Counted from the first letter of the stretch, positions 36,493 to 46,051 are shown. The stretch: 64,000 nucleotides of DNA from Mycolicibacterium peregrinum (GCF_001665785.1 NZ_LZSO01000023.1:97087-161086); one strand, 5' to 3'. The notes: generated by a model from the letters alone, not told the origin. Numbers and translations: made by a program.

Positions 36493-37272
36493 ATGACGCT
36501 GCAATTCGATCTGTCGGGCCGACGCGTGCTGATCACCGGTGCCGGACAGGGAGTCGGTCGGGGCCTGGCCGATGCCTTCGCGGCCGCCGGAGCCACCGTG
36601 CTGGTCAACGACCTCCGGGGTGACCGGGCCGAGGCGGTGGTCGCAGAGCTGCGGGAAGCGGGCGGTGATGCGCTGTCGGTGCCGTTCGACGTGACCGACT
36701 ATCGAGCGGTCACCGAGGCGATCGAAGAGGCCGGACCGGTCGATGTCCTGGTGAACAACGCGGGTAATGCCGGGGCCGAGGGATTCGCCGCCCGGATGCC
36801 GTTCGCGGAAACCTCGCCCGCGGACTGGGATCCCTTCCTCCAGGTGAATCTGTATGGCGTGCTGAACTGCACGCGGGCGGTGCTGCCGATGATGGTGGAG
36901 CGGCAGTGGGGCCGGGTCGTGACGATTGTCTCGGATGCGGGTCGGACCGGGGACGCCAGCGGCGCGGTCTATGCGGCGGCCAAGGCCGGTGCCGCGGGTT
37001 TGACGCGGTCGATCGCGCTGGAGAACGGCCGCTACGGCGTCACCGCCAACAACATCGCGCTGGGGACCATGCGTACACCCCTCACCGAACCGCTGTGGGC
37101 CGAGATGGCCGATTCCCCGCAGGCCAAGGCGATCCTGTCGCGTTACCCGATCCGCAGGCCCGGGCTGCCCGAGGATGTGGCCTATCTGACGGTGCTGCTG
37201 GCCAGTGACCACGGATCCTGGATCACCGGTCAGACGCTACCGGTCAACGGCGGCTACTCCTTCGCGATGTGA
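36493..37272 (+). CDS. SDR family oxidoreductase
   Basis: A 259-residue classical SDR. The NAD(P)-binding motif TGAGQGVGRGLA, NNAG (VLVNNAGNAGA), the catalytic Ser (TIVSDAG) and YAAAKAG (Tyr and Lys) are all present. The C-terminus GQTLPVNGGYSFAM is typical of the family. A CAGGAG site precedes ATG 36493. It is transcribed divergently from the F420-type oxidoreductase, so the two may share a pathway. It overlaps the end of the convergent TetR gene by 36 bases. Confidence 0.87.
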   Translation: MTLQFDLSGRRVLITGAGQGVGRGLADAFAAAGATVLVNDLRGDRAEAVVAELREAGGDALSVPFDVTDYRAVTEAIEEAGPVDVLVNNAGNAGAEGFAARMPFAETSPADWDPFLQVNLYGVLNCTRAVLPMMVERQWGRVVTIVSDAGRTGDASGAVYAAAKAGAAGLTRSIALENGRYGVTANNIALGTMRTPLTEPLWAEMADSPQAKAILSRYPIRRPGLPEDVAYLTVLLASDHGSWITGQTLPVNGGYSFAM

Positions 37273-37872
37273 GGCGGCCGGGGCGGCGGCGACGATCGCG
37301 GCGATGATGTCGTGGAGTTCCTCGTCGGAGGTGATGGTGCGGTCGCCGCGGGCCAGTGCCAGCATCAGGCCGCTGATGAAAGTCAGCAGTACGTAGGCTT
37401 TTTCGTCGATCAGAACCGGGTCGGTGTCGGGAGGGCAGAGCGCTGCCACAACGTTGCGGTGTAGTTCGAAGAACCGTTGCTGGTTGTGGCTGAACGCCTC
37501 GGCCAGCCCGGCGTCGCGGCTCGAGGGCATGACCAGCTCGTAGCGGGCCTTGCTCCGGACCAGACGCGCACCGGTACTCGACCGGATGACCAGCCGCGCC
37601 AGACCGGCCGCCGGCGATGGCCCGTCGCTGTCACCGTCCGGTCGGGTGGCCGCGCTGAGATCGGCCAGGTCCAGATCGGCGATGCGGTTGGCCGCCGCCC
37701 GCATCAGGGCTGCGCTGGTGCGGAAGTAGAACGACGTGGTGCCGTCCGGTACCCCGGCTTTGCGGTCGACCTTCAGATGGGTGACGCCCTTGACGCCCTC
37801 GCGGGCCAGCAGAGTGATTGCCGCGTCGCACAATTCGCGTCGGCGTTGATCGGGATTCTGTTTTCCCCCCAT
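37237..37872 (-). CDS. TetR family transcriptional regulator
   Basis: A 211-residue TetR regulator. The N-terminal HTH region reads RRRELCDAAITLLAREGVKG, VDRKAGVPDGTTSFYFRTSA, a slightly atypical recognition helix. The helical C-terminal domain should bind a ligand. The gene starts seven bases after the FAD monooxygenase gene, which itself overlaps helR, so it is the third gene of the run behind the rifamycin-associated element. Confidence 0.85.
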   Translation of the reverse strand: MGGKQNPDQRRRELCDAAITLLAREGVKGVTHLKVDRKAGVPDGTTSFYFRTSAALMRAAANRIADLDLADLSAATRPDGDSDGPSPAAGLARLVIRSSTGARLVRSKARYELVMPSSRDAGLAEAFSHNQQRFFELHRNVVAALCPPDTDPVLIDEKAYVLLTFISGLMLALARGDRTITSDEELHDIIAAIVAAAPAASHREGVAAVDR

Positions 37873-37879
37873 GCCGCAC

Positions 37880-39085
37880 CTATCGGCGGGCCGGTGCGGC
37901 GACGTGCTCGGGACGCACCCCGGTACCGACCAGGTACGCCGGAATCGCGGTGAGCTGGGGGAACCGTTGCAGGATGTTCAGCAGGGCTCCGGGCGGGGTG
38001 ATGTCGGCGCCGGCCATGACGGGCGCAATCACCTGGCGATGCAGGATCCGTTGGAAGCCTTGGGTGATGACGGTCGGTAGTGTGCGCCGGCGCTGCACCG
38101 CGGCCAGGTCGGATCCGGTGACCCGATGCTCCCGCAGCGGCTGGTACAGCAGGCTCGCGGTCGCGGCGGCGTCCTGGATGGCGACATTGATACCGACGCC
38201 GCCGACCGGCGACATGGCGTGGGCGGCGTCGCCGATGCACAGCAGCCCCTCGCGGTACCACCGCGGCAGACGGTTGAGTTGGACGTCGAGGTGCTTGACG
38301 TCGTCCCATGAGGTGAGTGCGCCGGGATCGGCTTCCGGAATGAGCTCGGCGAGTTCGCCGTGGAAGGCGTCCAGGCCGCGGGCCCGCAGCTCGGCGTCGT
38401 TGCCCTTCGGGATCAGGTAGGCCACCTGGAAATAACCGGTGCGGGGAATCATGATCAACGCCCGACCGGGCGCGGTTCGCGGGATCAGTGAGTACTGGCC
38501 ATCTTCGGTGCGCGGCAGGCGGAACCACCACACGTCGAACGGCACCGGGTAGTCCCGGGTGTTGAGTCCGGCCTCCCGCCTGACCAGCGACGTGCGCCCG
38601 TCGCAGGCCACGGTGAGCTCGGCGCGCAGTTCCCCGTCCCCGTCCGGACTGGTGTAGCGGACCCCGGTGACGCGCTCGCCTTCGCGCACCAGCCCGGTCA
38701 CTTCGGTCTGCATGCGGAGGGTGAAGTTGGGCTCGGCTCTGCCCGCATCGGCCAGCAGGTCGAGGAAGTCCCATTGCGGCACCATCGCGACGTACGGGTG
38801 GGGCTGCCGCAGCCGTCGGAAGTCGAGGAGCGTGACCGGCTCGCCGTCGACCGTGAACTCGCCCTTTTCCACCTTGCTGTAGCCGATCTTGTCGAACTCT
38901 CCGAAGAGGCCCAGCTCGTCGAGCATGCGCATGGTGCTCGGGTGCACGGTGTCGCCGCGGAAGTCGCGCAGGAAGTCGGCGTGCTTCTCCATGACGGTGA
39001 CCGGTACCCCGCACCGGGCCAGGATCAGCCCGAGCATCATTCCGGCGGGGCCGCCGCCCGCGATCGCGCAGCTTGTGTCAGGCAT
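37880..39085 (-). CDS. FAD-dependent monooxygenase (PHBH/UbiH type)
   Basis: A 401-residue flavoprotein. The N-terminal Rossmann motif GGGPAGMMLGLILAR, the second FAD motif CDGRTSLVRREAG (DG) and GDAAHAMSPVGGVGIN (GD motif) are all present. This is the class A flavin hydroxylase architecture, in which NAD(P)H and O2 hydroxylate an aromatic substrate. It is shorter than known rifampicin monooxygenases (about 470 residues) and lacks their C-terminal extension, so it is not simply rox. The ATG overlaps the helR stop by eight bases, so it is translationally coupled to a rifamycin-resistance protein. Confidence 0.85.
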   Translation of the reverse strand: MPDTSCAIAGGGPAGMMLGLILARCGVPVTVMEKHADFLRDFRGDTVHPSTMRMLDELGLFGEFDKIGYSKVEKGEFTVDGEPVTLLDFRRLRQPHPYVAMVPQWDFLDLLADAGRAEPNFTLRMQTEVTGLVREGERVTGVRYTSPDGDGELRAELTVACDGRTSLVRREAGLNTRDYPVPFDVWWFRLPRTEDGQYSLIPRTAPGRALIMIPRTGYFQVAYLIPKGNDAELRARGLDAFHGELAELIPEADPGALTSWDDVKHLDVQLNRLPRWYREGLLCIGDAAHAMSPVGGVGINVAIQDAAATASLLYQPLREHRVTGSDLAAVQRRRTLPTVITQGFQRILHRQVIAPVMAGADITPPGALLNILQRFPQLTAIPAYLVGTGVRPEHVAAPARR

Positions 39086-41264
39086 GGGCGAGTCCGTTCA
39101 GCGCATCGGGCAGGGGTTCGGTGTGCAGCACGCCGAGGCGCTGCGTCGCCCGGGTGAGGGCGACGTACAACTCGGCGGCACCGCGGTCGCCGTCGGCCAG
39201 GATGTGCGCGGGCTCCACCACGAGCACGGCGTCGAACTCGAGGCCCTTGGTTTCCGACGGTGCCACCGCACCGGGCACGCCGGGTGGGCCGATCACGACA
39301 CACGTGCCCTCGCGGGTGGCTTCCTCTCGAACGAATTCCTGGACAGCTGAGGGGATTTCAGCGGGGGTCAGCTGCCTGGCCCACGGCTGCACACCGCAGG
39401 ACCGGACGGACTCCGGCGGTGTCACGCCGGGCGCGAACTCGGCGAGCACCGCTTTCGCCACCGCCATGATCTCGGCCGGGGTCCGGTAGTTGACCGACAG
39501 CGGCCGGTAGATCCACCGGCCCGGCACGTACGGCTCGAGCATCGCGTCCCAGGACCGGGCGCCGGCGGCCGAGCGGCGCTGAGCCAGGTCGCCGACCACC
39601 GTGAAGGACCGGCGTGGACAACGACGCATCAGCACCCGCCAGTCCATCTCGGACAGTTCCTGGGCTTCGTCGACCACCACATGACCGTAGGTCCAATCCC
39701 GGTCGGCTGCAGCGCGTTCGGCGAGTTCCCGGGTATCGCGTTCGAGGAACCGGTCGGCCAGGTCCTCGGCGTCGATGAGGTCGCTGGCCAGCAGATGGTC
39801 CTCGTCGTCCATCAGATCCTCGCGGGCGATCATCAGGTCGAGCACGCCCGCGGCGTAGGCGGCTTCCTCGCGCCGTTCGCGTTCGGCGGCTTCCTCGCCC
39901 GCCTTGTCCCGGCCCAGGAGGTCGACCAGCTCGTCGAGCAACGGCACGTCCGAGACGGTCCAGGCATGGGCGTCGGTACGCAACAAGCGGGGGTCGGCGC
40001 CGGCGGCGGACAACCTCTCGGCCGACGAATACAGCGGGGCCAGCAGGGTCTCCGGGGTCAGGATCGGCCAGAGTCGATCGAGTGCCGCGGCGAATGCGAC
40101 GTTCTCGTCGAGCTCGCTGACCACGCTGGCCCGCAGCTCCTCCCACGCCGCTTTGTCCTGACGGCTCAACCAGCCCTTGCCGATACGCGCGACGGCACGT
40201 TCGGTCAGGACGTAGGTGACGATGTCGCGGAACGTCGTGCGCGCCTCGTTGTGCGGCAGTCCGGTCTCGCGGGCCTCCTCGATGGCCCACTGCGCGGTTT
40301 CGGCGTCGATGCGGACGGTGACGTCGGGCAACTCGATGAAGATCGGCTCGTCGGGGACCTCCTGGCGGTCGGCGACCGCGGCGGCCAGGACGTCGAGGAT
40401 CTTCAACGAGCCCTTGATCGCGGCCACCTCGGGTGCGTCCTCGGCGGTGACGTGCAGGCCGGGAGCCAGGTCGCCGGGCGTCATGAACACCGCGTCGGAT
40501 TCACCGAGTGAGGGCAGCACCCGGCCGATGTGGTTCAGGAACGCCTCGTTGGGCCCGACCACGAGCACGCCGTGACGTTCGATCCGCTCCCGGTGGGTGT
40601 AGAGCAGGTAGGCCACCCGGTGCAGCGCCACCACGGTCTTACCGGTGCCCGGGCCGCCCTCGACCACCAGCACGCCGGTGTGTTCGTTGCGGATGACCTC
40701 GTCCTGTTCGGACTGGATCGTGGCGACGATGTCGCGCATGCCCTCGCCGCGCGGAGCGTTCACCGCGGCCAGCAGTGCGGCGTCCTCGTCACCGTCGTCG
40801 CCGGCGGTGGGCCGGCCCAGCACCTCGTCGGTGAAATCGAGCACCCGCCGACCCAGGGTGCGGAACTGGCGCCGCCGGCGCATGTTCTCCGGGTTGGCCC
40901 CGGTCGCGGTGTAGAACGGTCGCGCCAACGGTGCCCGCCAGTCCAGCAGCAACGGTTCGTAATCGTCCTCGCGATCGAAGATGCCGAGGCGTCCGACGTA
41001 GAGATGTTCTCCGGCAACGGTTTCCAGCCGTCCGAAGCACAGGCCGTTGTCGGCCACGTCGAGGCGGTTCGCTTCCTTGGCCAATGCGCGCACCTCGGCG
41101 TCGCGTTCCACCGCGGAGCCGCCGTGCTCGCGCAGCGCGGTGCGGTAGCGGTCACGCACCCGGATGCGTTCGGCGTCCAGGCGGGTATAGAGCCCGTCGA
41201 CATAGGTCTGTTCGGACTGCACTTCGACATCGTGATCGTCAGCTGGCACGTGCTCCTCGTTCAT
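39078..41264 (-). CDS. helR: RNA polymerase recycling motor ATPase HelR (HelD-like)
   Basis: A 728-residue SF1-like ATPase. An N-terminal helical arm (residues 15-70) that would reach into the RNA polymerase channel is followed by the ATPase with Walker A EGGPGTGKT (202-210), Walker B VVDEAQELS, VGDLAQRRS and SVNYRTPAEIM, then VALTRATQRLGVLHT near the end. HelD/HelR proteins remove stalled or inhibited RNA polymerase from DNA, and HelR versions displace rifamycins and give resistance in mycobacteria and Streptomyces. A perfect rifamycin-associated element lies 37 bases upstream, which strengthens the HelR call. Confidence 0.9.
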   Translation of the reverse strand: MNEEHVPADDHDVEVQSEQTYVDGLYTRLDAERIRVRDRYRTALREHGGSAVERDAEVRALAKEANRLDVADNGLCFGRLETVAGEHLYVGRLGIFDREDDYEPLLLDWRAPLARPFYTATGANPENMRRRRQFRTLGRRVLDFTDEVLGRPTAGDDGDEDAALLAAVNAPRGEGMRDIVATIQSEQDEVIRNEHTGVLVVEGGPGTGKTVVALHRVAYLLYTHRERIERHGVLVVGPNEAFLNHIGRVLPSLGESDAVFMTPGDLAPGLHVTAEDAPEVAAIKGSLKILDVLAAAVADRQEVPDEPIFIELPDVTVRIDAETAQWAIEEARETGLPHNEARTTFRDIVTYVLTERAVARIGKGWLSRQDKAAWEELRASVVSELDENVAFAAALDRLWPILTPETLLAPLYSSAERLSAAGADPRLLRTDAHAWTVSDVPLLDELVDLLGRDKAGEEAAERERREEAAYAAGVLDLMIAREDLMDDEDHLLASDLIDAEDLADRFLERDTRELAERAAADRDWTYGHVVVDEAQELSEMDWRVLMRRCPRRSFTVVGDLAQRRSAAGARSWDAMLEPYVPGRWIYRPLSVNYRTPAEIMAVAKAVLAEFAPGVTPPESVRSCGVQPWARQLTPAEIPSAVQEFVREEATREGTCVVIGPPGVPGAVAPSETKGLEFDAVLVVEPAHILADGDRGAAELYVALTRATQRLGVLHTEPLPDALNGLAHA

Positions 41265-41300
41265 CCTTGGTTTGGTTCGGCCAGCGATTGTGCGCCATCA

Positions 41301-41325
41301 CCGGGGCCTTGCCGCAAGGCCCCGG
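41301..41325. promoter_or_regulatory. Rifamycin-associated element (RAE)
   Basis: A perfect inverted repeat with 12-base arms and one central base; the core is GGGGCCTTGC-C-GCAAGGCCCC. It fits the RAE known upstream of rifamycin-inducible actinobacterial genes (consensus core GGGGCTTGC...GCAAGGCCCC). It sits 37 bases upstream of the helR start and 42 bases beyond the end of the convergent-side helicase gene, so it should drive helR and the downstream genes. Confidence 0.85.
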
Positions 41326-41366
41326 GTCCGCGATAACCTGGAAAGGGCACAGGGTCAGCATCCTGC

Positions 41367-43901
41367 CTATCCCATCCGGCCGACGTCCACGATACGCAGC
41401 ACCGCGGCACCCTCTTCGTCGCTCGCGGCCAGGTCGACTTCCACGTCGAAGCCCCAATCGTGATCTCCGGCAGGATCTTCGAGGATCTGTCGCACGCGCC
41501 ACACCTGTGGCTGCCGGTCGAAGATCAGCAACGCCGGGCCACGGGCGTCGGCTCCGGTGCCCACCTCGGCGTGCTCGTCGAAGTACACGTCCCCGATTTC
41601 GGCCCAGCGTTCGGCCGTCCACCCGGATGAGGCGTCCAGCGCACCGAGCTCGTCCCAGCGCGCCCGGGCGAACAACTCCACCCGACGGAACAGTGCGTTG
41701 CGCACCATCGCGGTGAACGCCCGCTCGTTGCCGGTCAGCGGCCGCGGGCGGGCAGGAACCGCCACCGGTGCGTCGTGCGGTTGGTCCGGACTCGTCAGCT
41801 GCTCCCACTCGTCGAGCAGGCTGGAATCCACCTGCCGCACCAATTCGCCGAGCCATTCGACGATGTCGGCGAGTTGCTCGGTCCGGGCCGAGGCGGGCAC
41901 ACCGGAGCGCAGCGCCTTGAACGCATCCGACAGGTAGCGCAGCACCGCGCCTTCGGAGCGGGTCAGCCCATAGACGCTGATGTACTCGCGGAAGGTCAGG
42001 GCCCGTTCCCACATCTCGCGCACCACCGACTTGGGGGACAGGTGTCCGTCGGCCGCCCACGGATTGGTCTGCCGGTAGACCTCGTAGGTGTGCTCCAGCA
42101 GTTCGGCCAGTGGCCTGGGATAGGTGACCTCGTCGAGCAGTTCGATGCGTTCGTCGTACTCGATGCCCTCCGCCTTCATCTCGGCCACCGCTTCGCCCCT
42201 GGCCTTGTTCAGCTGCGCGGCCAGAATCTGGCGGGGATCTTCCAGGGTGGCCTCGATCACCGAAACCACATCCAGCGCATACGTTTCCGCGTCGGGATCG
42301 AGCACGTCCACCGCGGCCAGCGCGAAGGTCGACAGCGGTTGGTTGAGCGCGAAGTCGGGTGGCAGGTCGACGGTCAGCCGGTAGCGACGACCATCGGCCT
42401 CGGGTTCGTCAAGACGTTCCACGACGCCGGCCTGGAGCAGGGACCGGGCGATGCCGACGGCCTCCCGGATGTGCTTCAGCTGACGCTTGCGCGGCTCGTG
42501 GTTGTCGGTGAGCAGGCGCCGCATCGCTGCGAACGGATCGCCGGGTCGGTCCACGACATCGAGAATCATGGCTGTCGAAACCCGCATGTTGCTGGTCAAC
42601 GCCTCGGGCGCGGCCTCCATCAGCCGGTTCATGGTGTTCTCACCCCACGGCACCATGCCCTCTGGCGCCTTGCGCCGCAACAGCTTTCGGCGCTTCTTCG
42701 GATCGTCGGCCACCTTGGCGAACTGCTTGATGTTCTCGACCTCGTGATCGGGCGCCTGCACCACCACGGTGCCCGCGGTGTCGTATCCGGCGCGTCCGGC
42801 CCGGCCGGCGATCTGGTGGAACTCGCGGGCGTTGAGCAGCCGCATCCTGGTGCCGTCGTACTTGGACAGGGCGGAGAACACGACGGTGCGGATCGGCACG
42901 TTGATCCCGACGCCGAGGGTGTCGGTACCGCAGATCACCTTGAGCAATCCGGCCTGGGCCAACTGTTCCACCAGCCGGCGGTATTTGGGCAGCATGCCGG
43001 CGTGGTGGACGCCGATGCCGTGGCGCACCAGCCGCGACAGCGTGGTCCCGAAGGTCGTCGAGAAACGAAACTGGCCGATATGTTCGGCGATCGCGGCCTT
43101 CTCCTCCTTGGTGCTGACGTTGACGCTCATCAGGGCCTGCGCCCGCTCCAGCGCGGAGGCCTGGGTGAAGTGCACGACGTAGATCGGCGCCTGCTTGGTC
43201 TCCAGTAGATCGGCGATGGTCTCGTGCATCGGCGTGGTGGCATACGAGAAGAACAGCGGCACCGGCCGTTGCGCCCCGGCCACCAGGGCCGTCTCCCGCC
43301 CGGTGCGCCGGGTCAGGTCCTTGCGCAGGAATTCGACGTCGCCCAGCGTCGCCGACATCAGCAGGAACTGGGCCTTGGGAAGTTCCAGCAATGGCACCTG
43401 CCAGGCCCAGCCGCGGTCCGGGTCGCCGTAGAAGTGGAACTCGTCCATCACCACCAGGCCGATGTCAGCGTCCTCGCCTTCGCGCAACGCGAGGTTGGCC
43501 AGGATTTCTGCGGTGCAGGCGATGATCGGCGCGTCGGCGTTGACCGACGCGTCCCCGGTCAGCATGCCGACGTTGTCGGCCCCGAATACATCGCACAGTG
43601 CGAAGAACTTCTCACTGACCAGCGCCTTGATCGGGGCGGTGTAGAAACTGACGCGGTCCGCGGCGAGCGCCGCATAGATCGCCCCCGTGGCCACCAGCGA
43701 CTTGCCGGAACCGGTCGGCGTCGCGAGGATCACGTTCGCTCCGCTGACCAGTTCGATCAGCGCCTCCTCCTGCGCAGGGTAGAGCGTGGTGCCGTTGGCC
43801 TCCGCCCAGCCGGCGAAGTCGGTGAACAGAGCGTCGGCGTCACCGCCCTTGGCTTGCAGTGCCGAGAGGTCGTTCGGATCGTCGAGCAGGGGACTGGTCA
43901 T
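41367..43901 (-). CDS. DEAD/DEAH-box (Ski2-like) helicase with DUF3516
   Basis: An 844-residue helicase. Motif I TPTGSGKS (61-68), Ia YTAPIKALVSEKFF, II DEFHFYGD (DEFH), III MSATLGD, IV-V GVHHAGMLPKYRRLVEQL and CGTDTLGVGINVP, VI HQIAGRAGRAGYD are all present. The C-terminal half is a DUF3516 domain without known function. It resembles archaeal/eukaryal Ski2 or bacterial HelY-type RNA helicases but is shorter than HelY (about 900). It ends upstream of the helR promoter on the same strand. Read-through across the RAE region is possible but unproven. Confidence 0.87.
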   Translation of the reverse strand: MTSPLLDDPNDLSALQAKGGDADALFTDFAGWAEANGTTLYPAQEEALIELVSGANVILATPTGSGKSLVATGAIYAALAADRVSFYTAPIKALVSEKFFALCDVFGADNVGMLTGDASVNADAPIIACTAEILANLALREGEDADIGLVVMDEFHFYGDPDRGWAWQVPLLELPKAQFLLMSATLGDVEFLRKDLTRRTGRETALVAGAQRPVPLFFSYATTPMHETIADLLETKQAPIYVVHFTQASALERAQALMSVNVSTKEEKAAIAEHIGQFRFSTTFGTTLSRLVRHGIGVHHAGMLPKYRRLVEQLAQAGLLKVICGTDTLGVGINVPIRTVVFSALSKYDGTRMRLLNAREFHQIAGRAGRAGYDTAGTVVVQAPDHEVENIKQFAKVADDPKKRRKLLRRKAPEGMVPWGENTMNRLMEAAPEALTSNMRVSTAMILDVVDRPGDPFAAMRRLLTDNHEPRKRQLKHIREAVGIARSLLQAGVVERLDEPEADGRRYRLTVDLPPDFALNQPLSTFALAAVDVLDPDAETYALDVVSVIEATLEDPRQILAAQLNKARGEAVAEMKAEGIEYDERIELLDEVTYPRPLAELLEHTYEVYRQTNPWAADGHLSPKSVVREMWERALTFREYISVYGLTRSEGAVLRYLSDAFKALRSGVPASARTEQLADIVEWLGELVRQVDSSLLDEWEQLTSPDQPHDAPVAVPARPRPLTGNERAFTAMVRNALFRRVELFARARWDELGALDASSGWTAERWAEIGDVYFDEHAEVGTGADARGPALLIFDRQPQVWRVRQILEDPAGDHDWGFDVEVDLAASDEEGAAVLRIVDVGRMG

Positions 43902-43957
43902 ATTGATGACCAGCGTGCCAGTTCACCCCTGCTGACGATCGTCCCGGTCGACCGCGG

Positions 43958-44431
43958 TTATCCGAACTGGCCTGGCTGGTAGTCGCCTGCGGGCATCTGA
44001 ACGATCACGTTCAGGCGGTTGACGGTGTTCATGAACGCGATCAGGCACACCAGGGCGGCCAGTTGGTCTTCGTCGTAGTGCTTGGCCGCGTTCGCCCACA
44101 CCTCGTCGCTGACCCCGCCCGCCGCGTCGGCGATCCGGGTGCCTTCCTCGGTCAGCTCCAGCGCCGCGCGTTCGGCCTCGGTGAACACGGTGGCCTCGCG
44201 CCAGGCCGCGACCAGATGGAGACGCTGCTGGGTCTCCCCTGCGAGCGCGGCGTCTTTGGTGTGCATGTCGGTGCAGAAGCCGCAGCCGTTGATCTGGCTG
44301 GCGCGCAGCGCCACCAATTGGTGGGTGGCCTCGGGAAGCGTCGAGTCCGTGATGACCTTGCCTGCCGACGTGACGTACTTGAGCATCTTGGCGGCGGTCC
44401 GGTTCTCGAGCAGGTTCAAACGAGCATCCAT
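43958..44431 (-). CDS. Carboxymuconolactone decarboxylase / AhpD-like protein
   Basis: A 157-residue AhpD-fold protein with the CxxC redox motif GCGFCTDMH (Cys50, Cys53, His57), a hallmark of alkylhydroperoxidase AhpD-like proteins. The fold acts as a thiol peroxidase or its reductase partner. An AGGAGTGCACC stretch lies before ATG 44431. The gene stands alone; a small divergent space separates it from the cyclase gene. Confidence 0.85.
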   Translation of the reverse strand: MDARLNLLENRTAAKMLKYVTSAGKVITDSTLPEATHQLVALRASQINGCGFCTDMHTKDAALAGETQQRLHLVAAWREATVFTEAERAALELTEEGTRIADAAGGVSDEVWANAAKHYDEDQLAALVCLIAFMNTVNRLNVIVQMPAGDYQPGQFG

Positions 44432-44518
44432 GGTGCACTCCTGGTTTGTTGGTGACTACCCCCTTGGGACACCGCGAATCGACGAAATGTGACATGCGGC
44501 GATAATCAGCGGGTGTCG

Positions 44519-45376
44519 ATGCCGTCCACTGTCGAGGTTGTTCTGCTGGCGGTCGTCGTCGTGCTGTTCGCGGCGTTCGTCACGTTCCTGGTGCTGTTCA
44601 TCGTGAGCCGGCGTCAGCTGAACAACGCCCGTCGTGAGATCGAGCGCATGAAGCTCGAGGACGACGACCGGCGGCGGAAGCGCCGTCGCGGGGTGGCACC
44701 CCTGGCGATCAAGACGGTCTTTCAGACCGCGGACATGCTGATCAACAAGGGGCTGGGCGCGACGGTGCGCAACTCGATCGAGGATCTGGCCGGATGGGCT
44801 CAGGTGGAACGCCCGGACCTGGCCCGGCTGACCGCGGACGGGCGCGTCGTCATCGTCTTCTCCGACATCGAGGGCTCGACCGAGTACAACGCCGCGATGG
44901 GTGACCGGGCCTGGGTGAAGCTGTTGGAGAAGCACAACAAGCTCGTTCAGGCGCGGGTCGACAAGCATGGCGGACATGTGGTCAAGACCCAGGGCGACGG
45001 GTTCATGATCGCGTTCGCCGATCCGGAGAACGCGGTGCGCTTCGCCACCGACGTGCAGCGCGCGCTCGCGGAGAACTCCCAGCGCTGGCAGGCGATCCGG
45101 GTGCGCATCGGTGTGCACATGGGTACATCGGTGCGTCGCGGCGATGATCTGTTCGGGCTCGACGTGGCGATGGCGGCGCGGGTCGCCGGACAGGCCGACG
45201 GCGGCGAGATCCTGGTCAGCGAGCCGGTCGGGGACGCGGTCAGACATCTCGACGACATCGCCCTGGGTGCGGCGCGGGAAGTGGAGCTGAAGGGTCTCCC
45301 GGGGACCCACCGGCTCTATCCGGTGCTCAGCGCCGAGCAGCCGGCGCTGGAGGCGGCGGCTGGACGTGACGCGTGA
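44519..45376 (+). CDS. Membrane-anchored class III adenylate/guanylate cyclase
   Basis: A 285-residue protein: one N-terminal transmembrane helix (about 6-29), a basic coiled linker, then a class III cyclase domain. Metal-binding Asp116 (FSDIEGST) and Asp160 (KTQGDGF), purine-specifying Lys156 and Asp210 (GDDLFG) and transition-state Arg221 are in place, but the usual transition-state Asn is Ala217 (DVAMAAR). It may be a low-activity or altered cyclase. No regulatory domain is visible. It overlaps the end of the convergent cutinase gene by 50 bases. GTG 44513 is an alternative start. Confidence 0.82.
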   Translation: MPSTVEVVLLAVVVVLFAAFVTFLVLFIVSRRQLNNARREIERMKLEDDDRRRKRRRGVAPLAIKTVFQTADMLINKGLGATVRNSIEDLAGWAQVERPDLARLTADGRVVIVFSDIEGSTEYNAAMGDRAWVKLLEKHNKLVQARVDKHGGHVVKTQGDGFMIAFADPENAVRFATDVQRALAENSQRWQAIRVRIGVHMGTSVRRGDDLFGLDVAMAARVAGQADGGEILVSEPVGDAVRHLDDIALGAAREVELKGLPGTHRLYPVLSAEQPALEAAAGRDA

Positions 45377-46022
45377 CCCATTGCGCGGCAAGCTTGATCA
45401 GGCCCGATTTCGGATAGCTGATGTGCGCATCCCAGTCCCGGCCGAGCGAACAGATCGGGTCGTTGGTGTTGCACAGGTCCGCGGTCCTGGCGCCGAAGTC
45501 GGGGCTCATCCGGGTCAACGGCTGACCGAGGCGCGCCGACGGGTTCCCGAAGACCACGACCGACGCGACGCGCGGGACGACCGCGGCGGGCAGTGGGGCG
45601 CTGTAGCCGAGGCCGGCGATCGGCGAGGTGGCCACCACGTCGACGACGGCCGCGCCCTGCGAATAGCCGCCCATCACGATCTTGGTCTTGGGGCACCGGG
45701 CCGCGGTGGCCTGGACGCGCTTGCTCATGTCGGTGGCGCCGGCCGCGGCTTTCATGAAGTCCCACGACGCGGGGTACTGCACCGCGTAGGTGCCGATCGT
45801 CGAACCTTTGACCATCGGGCGCAGCGTGTCGACGAACGCCTTGCCGACATTGCCGATACCGGCGGGTTCGTCGGTGCCGCGGGCGAAGACGACCTCGATG
45901 TCGGGACAGTCGGGAGCGGCCGAGGCCGAAGGCATCGCGATGGGCGTCGCGATCGTGCCCAGCGCGGCGGCCGCAGTCACTGCTGCGATGCCCGCGAGGG
46001 CCGATACCAGACGGACACCCAC
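45327..46022 (-). CDS. Cutinase family serine esterase (Culp-like)
   Basis: A 231-residue exported cutinase-like protein. The signal peptide ends near SASAAP (about residue 36). The mature part begins [17 protein letters not shown] and has the nucleophile elbow [11 protein letters not shown], the paired cysteines of the family (LCNTNDPIC) and a C-terminal catalytic His region (DAHISYP). It should hydrolyse lipids or esters outside the cell. GTG start at 46022. It is divergent from the NTF2-like gene with an inverted repeat between them. Confidence 0.88.
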   Translation of the reverse strand: MGVRLVSALAGIAAVTAAAALGTIATPIAMPSASAAPDCPDIEVVFARGTDEPAGIGNVGKAFVDTLRPMVKGSTIGTYAVQYPASWDFMKAAAGATDMSKRVQATAARCPKTKIVMGGYSQGAAVVDVVATSPIAGLGYSAPLPAAVVPRVASVVVFGNPSARLGQPLTRMSPDFGARTADLCNTNDPICSLGRDWDAHISYPKSGLIKLAAQWVTRHVQPPPPAPAARR

Positions 46023-46035
46023 ACGTCACTTCTAC

Positions 46036-46051
46036 CACTGTTTTAACAGTG
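46036..46051. promoter_or_regulatory. Perfect palindrome between cutinase and NTF2-like genes
   Basis: CACTGTT-TT-AACAGTG, perfect seven-base arms, AT-richer than its flanks. It is 13 bases before the cutinase start and 43 bases before the start of the NTF2-like gene, so it could control both. The shape suits a TetR-type dimer. Confidence 0.5.

Noticed and set aside
36385..37212. N-terminal extension of the F420-type oxidoreductase as a fusion protein
   Set aside because: The extra residues are antisense to the SDR gene, low in hydrophobic structure and without a family match; GTG 36384 starts the canonical protein.
37880..39085. Calling the flavin monooxygenase a known rifampicin monooxygenase (rox)
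   Set aside because: Length and N-terminal region differ from described Rox proteins; only the gene context suggests the substrate.
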